Part shown: positions 7,975 to 13,425 of the stretch, piece after piece
Layout: every line of letters starts with the position of its first letter
How positions within the stretch are numbered: position 1 is the stretch's first letter
NCBI GenBank assembly: GCA_031282125.1
Contig: JAITEH010000168.1
Span: 1-13,425 of the forward strand
DNA: 13,425 nucleotides
Source of the DNA: Campylobacteraceae bacterium
GTDB taxonomy: Bacteria; Campylobacterota; Campylobacteria; Campylobacterales; Campylobacteraceae
Direction: 5' to 3'
Made by a program: the position numbers and the translations under genes
Notes under the pieces: model-generated
Told to the model about the DNA's origin: nothing
What the model saw: the letters and a program-made list of their open reading frames with translations, nothing else
Databases searched by the model: none

Positions 7975-8856
7975 TTATGCTAATGCCTTTTCATGCCAAA
8001 CGGCTTTGCTGACAACTTTCACTTCGTAATTTTGCGGGTCTTTGAGTATCTCTTTTGTGAGCATATGGTTTAATTTATGGCTTCCTGCAAAAGAGTCGTA
8101 ATTGCCCAGCATCGGCATGCCAAGAAGACACAAATCGCCGATAGCGTCCAAGATTTTGTGGCGCACAAACTCATTTGGAAAACGAAGTCCTTCGGAATTT
8201 AGTATCTTTTTATCATCCATGATAATGGTATTGTCCAAAGAACCGCCAAGTCCAAGCCCCATGCTGCGCAAAACCTGCGCGTCTTTTAAAAATCCGAAAG
8301 TTCTTGCTCTGGCTATATGCTCTAAAAAATTTTGCTTGCTAAACTCGTATGTGTACTCTTGTCTGCCTATAATCGGATGCGCAAAATCAATAACAAAATG
8401 ATATACGGGATCTGTAGAAGGGCTGACGCGTACGAACTTATCTCCCTCTCTTACCTCAACGTCGCGCTTAATGACAATGACTTTTTTATGTGCGTCCAGC
8501 TCTCTTATACCAGCTTCGTCAAGCATCATGCAAAAACTTATGCTGCTGCCGTCCATCACGGGTACTTCCATACCGTTGACGATAACGCGCAGATTATCTA
8601 TACCGTAAGAGTTAACGGCTGAAAGCAGATGCTCTATGGTCGAAATCGGACTGTTTTCTCCAGCGCCGATAACTGTCGCCATTTGCGTATTTATAACATA
8701 TTGCGGGAGTGCGGGTACGCTTACTCCGACATCGCTTCTATAAAAAACAATGCCGCTGTCGGCCTCTAAGGGCTCTAAAATAATCTTTATCGGTTCGCCT
8801 TTATGGAGTCCGATACCTACACTTTCAACCCTCTTTAAGATGGTCGTCTGATTCAA
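7975..8856 (-). CDS. lpxC: UDP-3-O-acyl-N-acetylglucosamine deacetylase
   Basis: LpxC is the cytoplasmic zinc amidase that performs the committed step of lipid A synthesis, removing acetate from UDP-3-O-acyl-GlcNAc. The 293-residue length is typical. Visible active-site residues are the STIEHLLSA motif (72-80; E75 catalytic, H76 zinc ligand), VRHKILDAIGDL (231-242; H233 and D237 zinc ligands) and GSHKLNH (258-264; H260 catalytic). VPVMDGSS (98-105) and ARTFGFLKD (183-192 region) are also family signatures. The start is a TTG at 8856; a TAA lies three codons upstream in frame, and AAAGG is 8 nt ahead. The N-terminus MNQTTILKRVESVGIGLHKGE, partly shown here, matches the family. It is the first gene after an 80-bp gap with a promoter-like sequence, so it probably leads the transcript to ribD. 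Confidence 0.97.
   Translation of the reverse strand: MNQTTILKRVESVGIGLHKGEPIKIILEPLEADSGIVFYRSDVGVSVPALPQYVINTQMATVIGAGENSPISTIEHLLSAVNSYGIDNLRVIVNGMEVPVMDGSSISFCMMLDEAGIRELDAHKKVIVIKRDVEVREGDKFVRVSPSTDPVYHFVIDFAHPIIGRQEYTYEFSKQNFLEHIARARTFGFLKDAQVLRSMGLGLGGSLDNTIIMDDKKILNSEGLRFPNEFVRHKILDAIGDLCLLGMPMLGNYDSFAGSHKLNHMLTKEILKDPQNYEVKVVSKAVWHEKALA
7976..7991 (-). promoter_or_regulatory. Ribosome site AAAAGG with a possible ATA start for tsaB, overlapping the lpxC stop
   Basis: On the minus strand AAAAGG (7991-7986) is followed by 7 nt and then ATA (7978-7976). The last two bases of this ATA plus the next A form the lpxC TAA stop, giving an ATAA overlap. Other junctions in this run use ATGA. 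The spacing is ideal for initiation, while ATG, GTG or TTG is absent at this site. AUA initiation is very rare, so this is a hypothesis. Confidence 0.35.
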
Positions 8857-8880
8857 ATCTCTTACCTTTCTTTAAGAATC

Positions 8881-8897
8881 TACAAAATTAATTTGTA
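8881..8897. promoter_or_regulatory. 17-bp near-perfect inverted repeat in the lpxC leader
   Basis: The bases TACAAA-ATTAA-TTTGTA form two perfect 6-bp arms around a 5-bp centre. The repeat begins just downstream of the candidate lpxC -10, so it would cover the expected transcription start. That is a normal place for a repressor site. The short AT-rich stem is too weak for a terminator. The regulator is unknown. Confidence 0.35.
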
Positions 8898-8906
8898 TTT
8901 ATACCA
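8898..8906 (-). promoter_or_regulatory. Candidate promoter (extended -10) for the lpxC-to-ribD run
   Basis: On the minus strand TGGTATAAA is an extended -10 (TGN plus TATAAA, 5 of 6 to TATAAT), about 40 bp upstream of the lpxC start. No -35 is evident, which is common for Campylobacterota sigma-70 promoters. No terminator-like hairpin separates it from the M23 gene, so read-through from upstream is also possible. Confidence 0.5.
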
Positions 8907-8936
8907 TATTTTGAGTTAGTTATTCATTTAATGTCG

Positions 8937-10307
8937 TTATTTTTCGCTTTTTATTAAACTTTTAGCGCTATTTATGACATCAAACAAGTTATCTCTCATC
9001 CATTTTTCATCCATCCACTCTTCGGGTCTTACCTCAATGCCTTGTATAACTATACCAAAATGCAAATGATCGCCAAACGCAAATCCAGTTCTGCCAGTTT
9101 TGGCTATAACTTGTCCTTCCATGACACTCTCGCCTTCTTGTACCAGCAGACTCGAGCAGTGTCCGTACAGCGAATAAATACCCAAACCGTGGTTGATAAT
9201 AACCATCTTGCCGTATATATTGTTGTCGCCCGCAAATACGACTTTGCCTCTATTGCTTGAAGTGATATCAGCCCCAGACGTACTTGCCAAATCAAGCCCC
9301 AAATGATACGACTCGCTTACTTTATTTTTATCATACTCGTATGTTCTAAAATCGCCGTAGCTTGCCACAACTGCGCCATTTTTCAGAGGATAAAACGGCT
9401 TAAGCGAGAAATACTGGATATAGCTTATATTGTCCGTAACAGCGCCTATTGTTTTAACGCTCTCTTTTCTCAAATTGTCATTGATAAATACAAATTTTTC
9501 CAAAGCGCTCATATCCTGCGTTGTTTCATCAGCTATATCGTGTGCCAAAGAGACTATGGAGTTATTTAGAAAATTATCGCTTAGAGCGATTTTCGAGCTT
9601 TTATAATTTTTATCCTGCAAATAATATCTTATCCTCTCCCGCGCCACATTGCCAGCAAGGTCAGTTACTACTATCTCCGCGTTCAAAAGATTTTTCTGCT
9701 CTCTTGGCCATGAGACAAGCGCTATGTAATATCCCTCTTTTTCAAATGTAACGGCTTTAAATACTTTGTCAAAATTCGTCTTGACGTACACTTCGTCCAA
9801 ATTGGCGTCGCCTGCTTTAAATATCACAACGCCAACGCCTCCTTTTGTTATCTTGTAAGAGTTCGCGACTACATAAACAGACGGGTCTTGTTTGTCCACT
9901 ATGATAACGGACTCTTTGATGGCTTTGTTACCCATGAAAAAGTTCCAAAAGCTGTGGTCAACGACTTCGTAAGTGAGCGTGTATTCATTCTTTTTGCTGT
10001 AAAAACCTTTTTTAGGAAATGTGATGTTAAACTCAAGCTCTTTGTCGTGTACGCTGTATTTGTCATTAAACAAAGTTATATTGTTTTCTCCGTCGCTAAG
10101 CTGTATCAAAACGCGCTTAATGCCGCTTGCATCGCTTATTTTGACATCCAAAGGCTTTTTCAAATTCCAATATATAGTCTCATCTGCCACAACCTGCGGC
10201 GGCTCTCTTTCGAACATTTTCGAATTATAAATAAACGCCATCAGTAAAATAATAATAAGCGATATGATTAAAAACGTTCTTTTTGAACTGTTATTTTTGC
10301 GTGCCAT
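8937..10307 (-). CDS. Membrane-anchored M23 (LytM-type) peptidoglycan endopeptidase
   Basis: This is a 456-residue cell-wall peptidase. A single N-terminal membrane segment at about 11-28 (TFLIISLIIILLMAFIY) anchors it, with positive residues before it, so the bulk is periplasmic. Residues 30-300 are beta-rich with no catalytic motif, probably two Ig-like or accessory folds (DVKISDASGIKRVLIQLSD; VIFKAGDANLDEVYV; IVVTDLAGNVARERI). The M23 domain at about 305-425 has the complete site: HLGLD (H335, D339) and HLH (414-416; H416) as zinc ligands, with H383 in YGH and H414 catalytic. It should cleave peptide cross-links, and so may affect cell shape or division. I recall an M23 protein next to lpxC in Campylobacter (the Pgp3 type), so homology is likely but unproved. 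The ATG lies 17 bp inside the DHH gene, so the two are co-expressed. Confidence 0.9.
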   Translation of the reverse strand: MARKNNSSKRTFLIISLIIILLMAFIYNSKMFEREPPQVVADETIYWNLKKPLDVKISDASGIKRVLIQLSDGENNITLFNDKYSVHDKELEFNITFPKKGFYSKKNEYTLTYEVVDHSFWNFFMGNKAIKESVIIVDKQDPSVYVVANSYKITKGGVGVVIFKAGDANLDEVYVKTNFDKVFKAVTFEKEGYYIALVSWPREQKNLLNAEIVVTDLAGNVARERIRYYLQDKNYKSSKIALSDNFLNNSIVSLAHDIADETTQDMSALEKFVFINDNLRKESVKTIGAVTDNISYIQYFSLKPFYPLKNGAVVASYGDFRTYEYDKNKVSESYHLGLDLASTSGADITSSNRGKVVFAGDNNIYGKMVIINHGLGIYSLYGHCSSLLVQEGESVMEGQVIAKTGRTGFAFGDHLHFGIVIQGIEVRPEEWMDEKWMRDNLFDVINSAKSLIKSEK

Positions 10308-11265
10308 ACTCTTTCATTCCTTTGTCAAATTCATTAAGTATCATTTTTGCTATATCTTCCGCATGCATTTCAAAGCTTTCAAAACCTGCCGCCCCAAAGT
10401 GTCCGCCGCCGCCGAATTTCAAGGCTATCTTGGAAACGTCCAGACAGTTTTTGCTTCTTAGTGAGATTTTAAAACTGCCGTCTTCCTCTTCCAAAATCAT
10501 CACTGCCATTTCAACGCTGACGATATCTCTTATGAGATTTATGATATCTTCGGTATCTTCTCTTTTTGCACCCGTACGCTTCAAATCTTCCTGCCATATG
10601 ACCAAGAGTCCGACCATACCGTTTCGCAGTAAATCAAAACTTTTAGCGGCATACTCTTTGAGGCGAAATCTTGCCAACGGAACGCTCTGTTTTAACTGCT
10701 TTGAGATAAGTATCGGGTCTGCGCCGAGACTTACAAGTTCGCCCATGTTAAAAAAGGTCGAAGTATCCATCGTGCCGTATGCAAAAAAACCCGTATCGTC
10801 AATCGTACCTATATATAAACATGAAGCGGCTTCCTTAGTAAGCGTAACTTTGTTTTGTTTAAGCATCTCATATACGACCATACTCGCACTCGAATTTGGG
10901 CTGATTACAAGATTGATATCGCCAAAATTCGAATTCGTAAGATGGTGGTCTATGTTGATAATACAGGCGCGCTTTTTCACAGCTTCTATATCCAAGCCCG
11001 TTCTGTTGAAATTCGCACAGTCGCAAACTATCGCCGTGTCAAATTTGGACGGCAAATATGGGCGTATCTCATTAAAGCAGGGCATAAAACGCAATTTTTT
11101 AGGCAGATTTTCGGTGGTATTAAACAAAAAGACATTTTTACCCTCTTTTTGCAAAACACTATATAGCGCCAAACTGCACCCAAGCGTATCGCAATCAGGA
11201 TTAATATGTGATATAAGCACTATATCTTGGGCTTTATTTATTGCCTGCCATGCAGTTTTAAACAT
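10291..11265 (-). CDS. DHH/DHHA1 phosphoesterase, NrnA-like (nanoRNase / pAp phosphatase type)
   Basis: The 324-residue protein has the two-domain DHH layout. The N-terminal metal site includes HINPDCDTLG (20-29; D24, D26), VCDCANFNRTG (80-90; D82), the namesake DHH at 106-108 and GTIDDTG (153-159). The C-terminal DHHA1 substrate domain ends with GGGGHFGAAGF (285-295). By family, such Mn-dependent enzymes degrade 2-5 nt RNAs and some also dephosphorylate pAp; relatives act on cyclic dinucleotides, so the substrate is not settled. I place the start at the ATG at 11265 because AAGGAG lies 9 nt upstream; a TTG at 11274 in the same frame touches that ribosome site and cannot use it. It overlaps the M23 peptidase gene by 17 bp and is transcribed divergently from exbB. 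Confidence 0.92.
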   Translation of the reverse strand: MFKTAWQAINKAQDIVLISHINPDCDTLGCSLALYSVLQKEGKNVFLFNTTENLPKKLRFMPCFNEIRPYLPSKFDTAIVCDCANFNRTGLDIEAVKKRACIINIDHHLTNSNFGDINLVISPNSSASMVVYEMLKQNKVTLTKEAASCLYIGTIDDTGFFAYGTMDTSTFFNMGELVSLGADPILISKQLKQSVPLARFRLKEYAAKSFDLLRNGMVGLLVIWQEDLKRTGAKREDTEDIINLIRDIVSVEMAVMILEEEDGSFKISLRSKNCLDVSKIALKFGGGGHFGAAGFESFEMHAEDIAKMILNEFDKGMKEYGTQK

Positions 11266-11274
11266 AAAAAACAA

Positions 11275-11280
11275 CTCCTT
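11275..11280 (-). promoter_or_regulatory. Shine-Dalgarno AAGGAG deciding the ATG start of the DHH gene
   Basis: AAGGAG on the minus strand is followed directly by TTGTTTTTT and then ATG. The spacing is 9 nt to the ATG but zero to the TTG, which rules out the longer start. Confidence 0.8.
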
Positions 11281-11292
11281 AAAATAGAGCGG

Positions 11293-11298
11293 ATTATA
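11293..11298 (-). promoter_or_regulatory. -10 box of the DHH phosphoesterase promoter
   Basis: Perfect TATAAT on the minus strand, 27 bp upstream of the ATG. No good -35 is seen at 16-18 bp. The spacer contains the 14-bp palindrome described separately. Confidence 0.5.
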
Positions 11299-11302
11299 CT
11301 CG

Positions 11303-11316
11303 GTTTTAGCTAAAAC
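11303..11316. promoter_or_regulatory. 14-bp perfect palindrome GTTTTAGCTAAAAC, possible operator
   Basis: The 14 bases equal their own reverse complement. The site lies between the -10 and the expected -35 of the DHH gene promoter, where a bound protein would block polymerase. It is also in the shared divergent gap, so it could act on exbB as well, though it is about 95 bp from that promoter's -10. No known regulator is recognised. Confidence 0.4.
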
Positions 11317-11364
11317 TTTAGTAATATTCTCGCATTGAAAAAAAAGATAAAATTCTCATGTATA

Positions 11365-11383
11365 GAATATGATAGTCAATTTC
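11365..11383 (+). promoter_or_regulatory. Fur-box-like site upstream of exbB
   Basis: GAATATGATAGTCAATTTC matches the classical 19-bp Fur consensus GATAATGATAATCATTATC at 14 positions by direct comparison. It ends 27 bp before the TATAAT of the exbB promoter, so it lies at or just above the -35 region. TonB systems are often repressed by Fur with iron. The AT-rich context lowers the weight of this match, and Fur sites in this phylum differ from the E. coli model. Confidence 0.42.
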
Positions 11384-11407
11384 AATAAGCTATTATAAAA
11401 GTTTAAA

Positions 11408-11416
11408 TGCTATAAT
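11408..11416 (+). promoter_or_regulatory. Extended -10 promoter of exbB-exbD-tonB
   Basis: TGCTATAAT is a perfect extended -10 (TGN plus TATAAT), 47 bp upstream of the exbB ATG. Transcription would begin near 11423. No clear -35 is seen. A GAGGGGA ribosome site precedes the ATG by about 8 nt. Confidence 0.6.
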
Positions 11417-11463
11417 TACAATTTTAGTATCAAAAATTATATACCTTTGAGGGGAAGTTTCGT

Positions 11464-11895
11464 ATGGAATTCATAAAAGAATATATGGATTACGCTATCT
11501 TTGGCATACTTGGATTTATGAGTATTATATCTCTTACGTTCGCTATCGAAAGAGCTATTTTTTACAAAAGGTATAAAGTAAGCAATTATACCAATGAAAA
11601 TGATCTTGAGAATGATTTGACAAAAAATCTCACAGCTCTCTCTATCATAGGCTCAAACGCTCCTTATATAGGACTTTTGGGAACAGTTGTAGGCGTCATG
11701 GTAACTTTTTACGATATGGGTATCAGCAAAGGTACGTTTGACACGGACTCCATCCTTATCGGACTCTCTTTGGCTCTTAAGGCCACAGCCGCGGGACTTT
11801 TGGTAGCGATACCTACTTTGATGATATATACTATGTGCTTAAGGCAGGTGGATGTTGGCGTAGCTAAATTTAAGGCTATCAAAAATGCGTCTTAA
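11464..11895 (+). CDS. exbB: ExbB, proton-channel subunit of the TonB complex (short form)
   Basis: ExbB is an inner-membrane protein of the MotA/TolQ/ExbB family. With ExbD it converts the proton gradient into TonB movement. At 143 residues this is the short form; it lacks the long N-terminal periplasmic part of the E. coli protein. Three membrane segments are visible: about 9-28, about 66-85 and about 97-121. The conserved pore-lining stretches are APYIGLLGTVVG (66-77; T74) and LKATAAGLLVAIP (105-117; T108), the counterparts of E. coli T148 and T181. By family TolQ is an alternative, but a TonB-like gene follows and no tolA/tolB is present, so ExbB is preferred. The ATG has a good GGGGA ribosome site. 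Its end overlaps exbD by 11 bp. Confidence 0.92.
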   Translation: MEFIKEYMDYAIFGILGFMSIISLTFAIERAIFYKRYKVSNYTNENDLENDLTKNLTALSIIGSNAPYIGLLGTVVGVMVTFYDMGISKGTFDTDSILIGLSLALKATAAGLLVAIPTLMIYTMCLRQVDVGVAKFKAIKNAS

Positions 11896-12280
11896 ACGAC
11901 CGGACGGCATGAATGTAGTGCCGTTTATAGATGTCATGCTTGTATTGCTCTCTATCGTTTTAACTGTTTCGACATTTATAGCGCAGGGGAAAATCAAAGT
12001 CGATTTGCCCTCGGCATCAAGCGCAGTAATCGTCAAGAACATCGATACGCCGCCGCTTGAACTTATCATAGGCGAAAACGATAAGCTGTATATAAACGAC
12101 GCAGAGGTTACGCTTGAGCAATTCAAAGCCAGAGTGATACTGCTTAGAAACTCCGACGAAGTTGTCATTTTGGGCGACAAAATCAGTAGTTTCGGGCGTT
12201 TTATAGATGTCATCGATGTCCTTAAAAACAAAGGACATGAGAATATACAGATAGTAACAAAGCATGAAAAAGCCAAATAG
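11885..12280 (+). CDS. exbD: ExbD, TonB complex subunit
   Basis: ExbD is the single-span partner of ExbB, and its membrane aspartate carries the proton. The 131 residues have a short cytoplasmic start (MRLKRPDGMNVVP), a membrane helix at about 14-34 (FIDVMLVLLSIVLTVSTFI) containing the key Asp at 16, and a periplasmic domain with the typical layout: IKVDLPSASSA, a strand pair around LELIIGENDKLYINDAEV, then VVILGDKISSFGRFIDVIDVLKNKG and a final strand NIQIVT. Length and order fit the family. The ATG lies inside exbB (11-bp overlap) and its end overlaps tonB by 17 bp, so the three are made together in a coupled way. Confidence 0.94.
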   Translation: MRLKRPDGMNVVPFIDVMLVLLSIVLTVSTFIAQGKIKVDLPSASSAVIVKNIDTPPLELIIGENDKLYINDAEVTLEQFKARVILLRNSDEVVILGDKISSFGRFIDVIDVLKNKGHENIQIVTKHEKAK

Positions 12281-12953
12281 CATTATCGGACTGCTGACAG
12301 GTTTTATACTCTCATGCGTTATACACGGCAGTTTCTTTTATATTATCTATAGATATTTTATCAATAACGAAAAAGAGGTCATAGCGCTAAGAGAAGAGTT
12401 CAAAGCGCCGCTTAAGATGGCTTTGACGGCATTTGTCGTGGAACAGCCCCAAAAACCGCCTCAAGAAGAGAAAAAACCCGAAAAAGAGAAGCCAAAACCT
12501 ATTGAACCTAAAAAAATTATAAAACAAGAACCTGTGCCAGTGCCGATTCCCGTCAAAGAACCTCCCCTCGAAGAAACGCAAGAAGAGATAAAGGAAGCCG
12601 AGAATGTTCCTATAGTGGAGCCTATGCAGGTGCAAAACAGTGGAGCCCAATCAGCGTCGTCTTCTATGGCTGAAGAGGATCATATAATGGCGATTATCAG
12701 AGCTGCGATAGATAAAGAGGCCAAAAAAGATTATCCTTCAAAAGCAAAAAAAATGCACATGGAAGGTATCACAAAAGTCAAGATAAGTATAGATAGAGAC
12801 GGAAATATTATACTGTTGGAGATTACAGAAAGTTCTGGTTTTACGATGCTTGACCAAAGCGCCATAAAATCCATCAAAAAAGCCTCCAAAAATTTCCCCA
12901 AACCGCCCAAAGTTTTACTCTTTATCGTACCTATCGCATACGAGCTTGTGTAA
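12264..12953 (+). CDS. tonB: TonB energy-transducing protein
   Basis: TonB spans the periplasm to drive uptake through outer-membrane receptors for siderophores, haem, cobalamin and similar ligands. The 229 residues show an N-terminal membrane helix at about 8-31 with a conserved-type His at 21, a Pro/Lys/Glu-rich spacer at about 61-102 (runs of EKPKP and PVPVPIP), and a C-terminal domain at about 145-229. That domain has YPSKAKKMHMEG (157-168), VKISIDRDGNI (172-182), SSGFTMLDQSAIKSI (190-204) and FPKPP (211-215), the family pattern. The helix packs against ExbB/ExbD, which are encoded just upstream; the ATG lies 17 bp inside exbD. The stop TAA shares a base with the ATG of the next gene. No receptor gene is in the window, so the substrate cannot be told. 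Confidence 0.95.
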   Translation: MKKPNSIIGLLTGFILSCVIHGSFFYIIYRYFINNEKEVIALREEFKAPLKMALTAFVVEQPQKPPQEEKKPEKEKPKPIEPKKIIKQEPVPVPIPVKEPPLEETQEEIKEAENVPIVEPMQVQNSGAQSASSSMAEEDHIMAIIRAAIDKEAKKDYPSKAKKMHMEGITKVKISIDRDGNIILLEITESSGFTMLDQSAIKSIKKASKNFPKPPKVLLFIVPIAYELV

Positions 12954-13425
12954 TGTTTTACTTAGTTGTTGTAACGATATTGTGGGCTTTTTCGTTTAGT
13001 CTGATAAGCGAATATTTGATGGGTTTGGACAAATATTTTTTAGTATTTGTCCGTATATTTTTAGCCGCGCTGCTATTTATCCCATTTACCAAATTTAAAA
13101 ACATACCGCGCGTATTGCAGTTTCAGCTCCTACTGATAGGTTCTTTGCAGATAGGCGTCATGTATCTATGTTTGTATCATGCTTACAGCTTTTTAATCGT
13201 ACCTGAGATTTTGCTTTTCACGATATTTACGCCGTTTTACGTAACGCTTGTATATGACATTTTGGCAAAACGGTTTCATTTTTTGTATTTGATAAGCGCA
13301 GGCGTCGCGGTGCTTGGAGCTTTTATCATACGATACGATAACGTAAGCGACAGTTTTTTGATAGGATTTTTACTGATACAAGCGGCAAATATCTGCTTTG
13401 CCATAGGACAGAGCGCATACAAATA
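12953..13425 (+). CDS. EamA/DMT-family transporter, N-terminal 157 residues (cut by window edge)
   Basis: The translation begins MFYLVVVTILWAFSFSLISE and is strongly hydrophobic throughout, with about five membrane helices visible in 157 residues (near 1-19, 28-46, 56-77, 83-101 and 108-126). The opening W-A-F-S-F-S pattern, VFVRIFLAALLFIPF (31-45) and IVPEILLFTIFTPFYVTL (82-99) are typical of the EamA drug/metabolite transporter superfamily, in the group annotated as carboxylate, amino acid or amine transporters. The usual length is about 290-300 residues with ten helices, so nearly half is missing to the right. The ATG overlaps the tonB stop as TAATG, which implies coupled translation. Substrate and direction cannot be read from the sequence; export of amino acids or small metabolites is a common role in the family. 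Confidence 0.88.
   Translation, partial: MFYLVVVTILWAFSFSLISEYLMGLDKYFLVFVRIFLAALLFIPFTKFKNIPRVLQFQLLLIGSLQIGVMYLCLYHAYSFLIVPEILLFTIFTPFYVTLVYDILAKRFHFLYLISAGVAVLGAFIIRYDNVSDSFLIGFLLIQAANICFAIGQSAYK

Noticed and set aside
11271..11274. TTG at 11274 as start of the DHH gene
   Set aside because: The AAGGAG directly touches it, leaving no spacing, whereas the ATG at 11265 is at an ideal 9 nt.
10283..11287. A 334-codon open frame on the plus strand opposite the DHH gene
   Set aside because: It is Ser/Leu/Ile-rich without any family motif and mirrors the codon pattern of the real gene, which has all DHH and DHHA1 motifs.
1..13425. CRISPR arrays, tRNA/rRNA genes, insertion sequences, phage or defence genes
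   Set aside because: I looked for direct repeats with regular spacing, terminal inverted repeats, transposase motifs and cloverleaf-like stretches and saw none; nearly all bases are explained by core genes.

Overview
The window is a compact stretch of chromosomal housekeeping DNA from a bacterium that looks like a member of the Campylobacterota (formerly Epsilonproteobacteria), probably a Sulfurimonas-like relative. I infer this from the gene order and protein style, not from a database search. The run lpxC - short tsaB - thrB - ylxR - infB - rbfA - rimP is the order I recall from Campylobacter and Helicobacter genomes. RibD carries an insertion I associate with this group, ExbB is the very short form, Ile is often ATA, and base composition is moderately AT-rich. 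I see no tRNA, rRNA, insertion sequence, phage gene or CRISPR array.

Layout. Positions 1-11265 are read from the minus strand. In transcription order: a DHH-family phosphoesterase (nanoRNase/pAp-phosphatase type) and a membrane-anchored M23 peptidoglycan peptidase overlap by 17 bp. After an 80-bp gap with its own promoter-like sequence comes a dense eight-gene run: lpxC (lipid A), tsaB-like (tRNA t6A), thrB (threonine), ylxR, infB, rbfA and rimP (translation initiation and ribosome assembly), and ribD (riboflavin). Most junctions overlap or nearly touch (TAATG, ATGA, 8 bp). A second gap with a perfect palindrome precedes a monohaem cytochrome c gene, then ubiE/menG (menaquinone methylation) and xseA (exonuclease VII large subunit), which runs off the left edge. 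From 11464 the plus strand carries exbB-exbD-tonB, the energy-transducing complex for outer-membrane receptors, followed by an EamA-family transporter that starts in a TAATG overlap with tonB and is cut by the right edge.

Control. The divergent 198-bp gap between the phosphoesterase gene and exbB is the richest non-coding part. It holds a -10 box for each direction, a 14-bp perfect palindrome in the phosphoesterase promoter, and a Fur-box-like 19-mer (14 of 19 to the classical consensus) upstream of exbB, which suggests iron control of the TonB system. Three genes (ubiE, thrB, lpxC) start with TTG. The tsaB-like gene has no good ATG/GTG/TTG start with a ribosome site; the best-placed site points to an ATA codon overlapping the lpxC stop.

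I found no convincing undescribed multi-gene system here. The points worth a second look are small ones: the possible ATA start, the operator-like palindromes, an internal extended -10 placed so that its transcript would skip the ylxR start, and the transporter tied to tonB.
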